Source: an uncultured Clostridia bacterium (lineage in GTDB: Bacteria; Bacillota; Clostridia; Oscillospirales; Oscillospiraceae). Taken from it: a stretch of DNA of 6,163 bases. Position numbers and translations under genes: made by a program. The notes below the pieces were generated by a model, which ran no database searches, was not told the DNA's origin, and worked only from the letters and a program-made list of their open reading frames with translations. The stretch covers positions 1 to 6,163 of the forward strand of contig CAMJHX010000081.1 of the NCBI GenBank assembly GCA_946405655.1. The letters run 5' to 3'. Of this stretch, positions 4,921 through 6,163 are shown piece by piece (the first letter of the stretch is position 1; each line of letters opens with the position of its first letter).

Positions 4921-5781
4921 TTATCTCCCCTGGTCCAGCGCGATGCGGCGCGCTGTGGATTTGCGCATGGTTTCCTTCATTCCCTCGATATCGCGGCTCG
5001 CGAGCATCCAGCGAAGACGGCCGAACTCGGCGGAGAACAGATCCATCTGGTGGATGAGCGCGTCCATGTTGTCCACAAAGAGCTCCGTCCACATGTTCTC
5101 GTTGATGTTCGCAATGCGCGTCAGATCCCGGAAGGAGTCGCCGGTGTAGGTGCCGATGTGGTCAGCGTCGTTGCAGGTCATGAGCGAGATCGCGATGCAG
5201 TGCGTCAGCTGCGAGACGAAGGCGATCATCTCGTCGTGCTTCTCGGGCGTGAGCTCCGTGATGCGCGAAAAGCCCATCACGCGGCCGAGGGACTTGCAGC
5301 TCTCGATTGCCTCAGGCGTGTTCTTCTCCGTGGGGACGACGATGTAGTTCGCGTCGCGGAAGATGCTGTCGTCCGCGCTCTGGATGCCGGAGGTCTCGCG
5401 TCCCGCCATCGGGTGCGCCGCGATGAACTCCACATCGTCGCGCAGAATGTTCTGAATGTCATAGACCACGCAGCGCTTCACGCCCGTTACGTCGGTGATC
5501 AGCGTGCCGGGGCGGAAGTGTTTCTGATTCTCCTCGATCCATTCCTTGAACACATGGGGATAGAGCGCAAAAATCACGAGCTCCGCGCTCTCAATGAGCT
5601 TCGGGTCCGCCCAGTCCGCGCCCCGCTCGATGAAGCCGTGCTCGAGCGCATAGTCGATGTCCGACTGCTTGTGCGCGATGGCGTTCACATGAAAGCCCAC
5701 GCGCGAGAGCGCCTTGGCATAGCTGCCGCCCATGAGTCCGAGTCCGACGATGAGAATGTTTGTCTTAGATACCAGCTGCAT
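4921..5781 (-). CDS. tyrA: Prephenate dehydrogenase (possibly arogenate dehydrogenase)
   Basis: Oxidative decarboxylation of prephenate to 4-hydroxyphenylpyruvate (or of arogenate to tyrosine) using NAD(P)+, the committed step to tyrosine; cytosolic. The 286-residue protein has an N-terminal Rossmann domain with GLGLMGGS (13-20), then DVTGVK (97-102), the family motif AHPMAGRE (122-129) with H123, FVSQLTH (188-194) with H194 in the position of the catalytic or substrate His, and SFRDLTRIA (216-224) in the helical dimerisation domain. It lacks the C-terminal ACT domain of the longer Bacillus-type enzyme (about 370 residues) and has no chorismate mutase fusion, so feedback by tyrosine is not evident. 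The ATG at 5781 has GAGG (5791-5794) 9 bases upstream and overlaps the aroA 3' end by 17 bases; 2 bases separate the tyrA stop from the DAHP synthase ATG. Cofactor and substrate preference cannot be decided by eye. Confidence 0.93.
   Translation of the reverse strand: MQLVSKTNILIVGLGLMGGSYAKALSRVGFHVNAIAHKQSDIDYALEHGFIERGADWADPKLIESAELVIFALYPHVFKEWIEENQKHFRPGTLITDVTGVKRCVVYDIQNILRDDVEFIAAHPMAGRETSGIQSADDSIFRDANYIVVPTEKNTPEAIESCKSLGRVMGFSRITELTPEKHDEMIAFVSQLTHCIAISLMTCNDADHIGTYTGDSFRDLTRIANINENMWTELFVDNMDALIHQMDLFSAEFGRLRWMLASRDIEGMKETMRKSTARRIALDQGR
4925..4931 (-). promoter_or_regulatory. Ribosome binding site that sets the DAHP synthase start
   Basis: The minus strand reads AGGGGAG, followed by ATAACA and the ATG at 4918. 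The site lies within the last codons of tyrA, so the two genes are closely coupled, and it rules out the longer reading frame that would begin inside tyrA. Confidence 0.8.
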
Positions 5782-6163
5782 GTTCGTTTACCTCAATTCC
5801 AAGACCGCGCAGGCGGTCAAAAAAGTCCGGGAAGCTTTTTCTCACCGCTTCCGCGCCGGTGATCGTGCCGCCCACGCGCGTGAGCAGCACTGCGCCCGCC
5901 ATCACGATCCGGTGGTCGTTGTGGCCGTCCCACGGCAGAATCGGAGTCCGAATGCCGGGGAAGACCGTGATGCGGTTTTCTTCCAGTTTACACTGGCAGC
6001 CGAGCTTTCCCAGCTCCTCCGCCATGGCCGCGCCGCGGTCGCTCTCCTTGATCGAGAGCCGGCGCGTGCCCGTGAGCACCACGCCGCGCATCGCAGCGCC
6101 CGCCGCCATCAAAATCGGCGCGAGATCGGGGCAGTCCGAGACGTCCAGCGTCACGAGCGCGTC
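5765..6163 (-). CDS. aroA: 3-phosphoshikimate 1-carboxyvinyltransferase (EPSP synthase), C-terminal fragment
   Basis: The gene enters from beyond the right edge; the last 132 codons and the stop (5765-5767) are present. EPSP synthase transfers the enolpyruvyl group of PEP to shikimate-3-phosphate, the step before chorismate synthase; it is cytosolic. Visible C-terminal motifs are DCPDLAPILMAAGA (with the conserved Asp that contacts shikimate-3-phosphate), RLSIKESDR (the family's 'RLR-KESDR', here with Ser in place of Arg), DGHNDHRIVMA ('D-H-DHR-aMa') and KSFPDFF at the end. In the usual roughly 420-430-residue enzyme this is about the last third. Its 3' end overlaps the tyrA start by 17 bases, so it is upstream in the same operon. 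Whether it is glyphosate-sensitive cannot be judged, as the N-terminal residues are outside the window. Confidence 0.95.
   Translation of the reverse strand, partial: DALVTLDVSDCPDLAPILMAAGAAMRGVVLTGTRRLSIKESDRGAAMAEELGKLGCQCKLEENRITVFPGIRTPILPWDGHNDHRIVMAGAVLLTRVGGTITGAEAVRKSFPDFFDRLRGLGIEVNEHAAGI

Noticed and set aside
4919..5092. 58-residue N-terminal extension of DAHP synthase
   Set aside because: It lies wholly within the tyrA coding region in another frame, does not resemble DAHP synthases, and a strong ribosome binding site precedes the ATG at 4918.
3923..5862. Two long plus-strand open frames opposite the DAHP synthase and tyrA genes
   Set aside because: Both have the same antisense composition, no family features and no ribosome binding site, and they oppose conserved genes.

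Overview
The window is GC-rich bacterial chromosome with densely packed genes, strong AGGAGG-type ribosome binding sites and simple hairpin terminators. Three things suggest a GC-rich member of the Clostridia, perhaps a gut Oscillospiraceae: the style of the glycogen phosphorylase, DAHP synthase and prephenate dehydrogenase proteins; a family-less membrane protein of a type I associate with Clostridia; and a GC-rich intergenic hairpin element. This placement is inference, because no rRNA or other marker gene is present. I see no phage, IS, CRISPR or tRNA.

Layout. Positions 1-1142 (+) hold the 3' end of a glycogen phosphorylase gene, then a pseudouridine kinase (psuK) gene that overlaps its stop codon. 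A bidirectional hairpin terminator (about 1148-1179) separates these from a convergent monoacylglycerol-lipase-like alpha/beta hydrolase (1195-2118, -), which has its own promoter. Upstream of that, also on the minus strand, is a small acidic, His/Pro-rich repeat protein (2258-2605) with its own terminator. A 152-bp divergent intergenic region with a clear sigma-70-type promoter leads into a multi-pass membrane protein (2758-3708, +) built from two homologous halves. A paired-hairpin repeat (3718-3784) and a terminator (3803-3834) follow. The rest (3839-6163, -) is part of an aromatic amino acid operon transcribed aroA, tyrA, DAHP synthase, with junctions that overlap or nearly touch.

Function. 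The aro genes supply three steps: DAHP synthase is the entry step of the shikimate pathway, EPSP synthase is the penultimate step to chorismate, and prephenate (or arogenate) dehydrogenase commits flux to tyrosine. GlgP and PsuK both deliver phosphorylated sugars to central metabolism. The least ordinary parts are the His-rich repeat protein, the duplicated membrane protein divergent from it, and the hairpin pair whose stems differ by compensatory changes.
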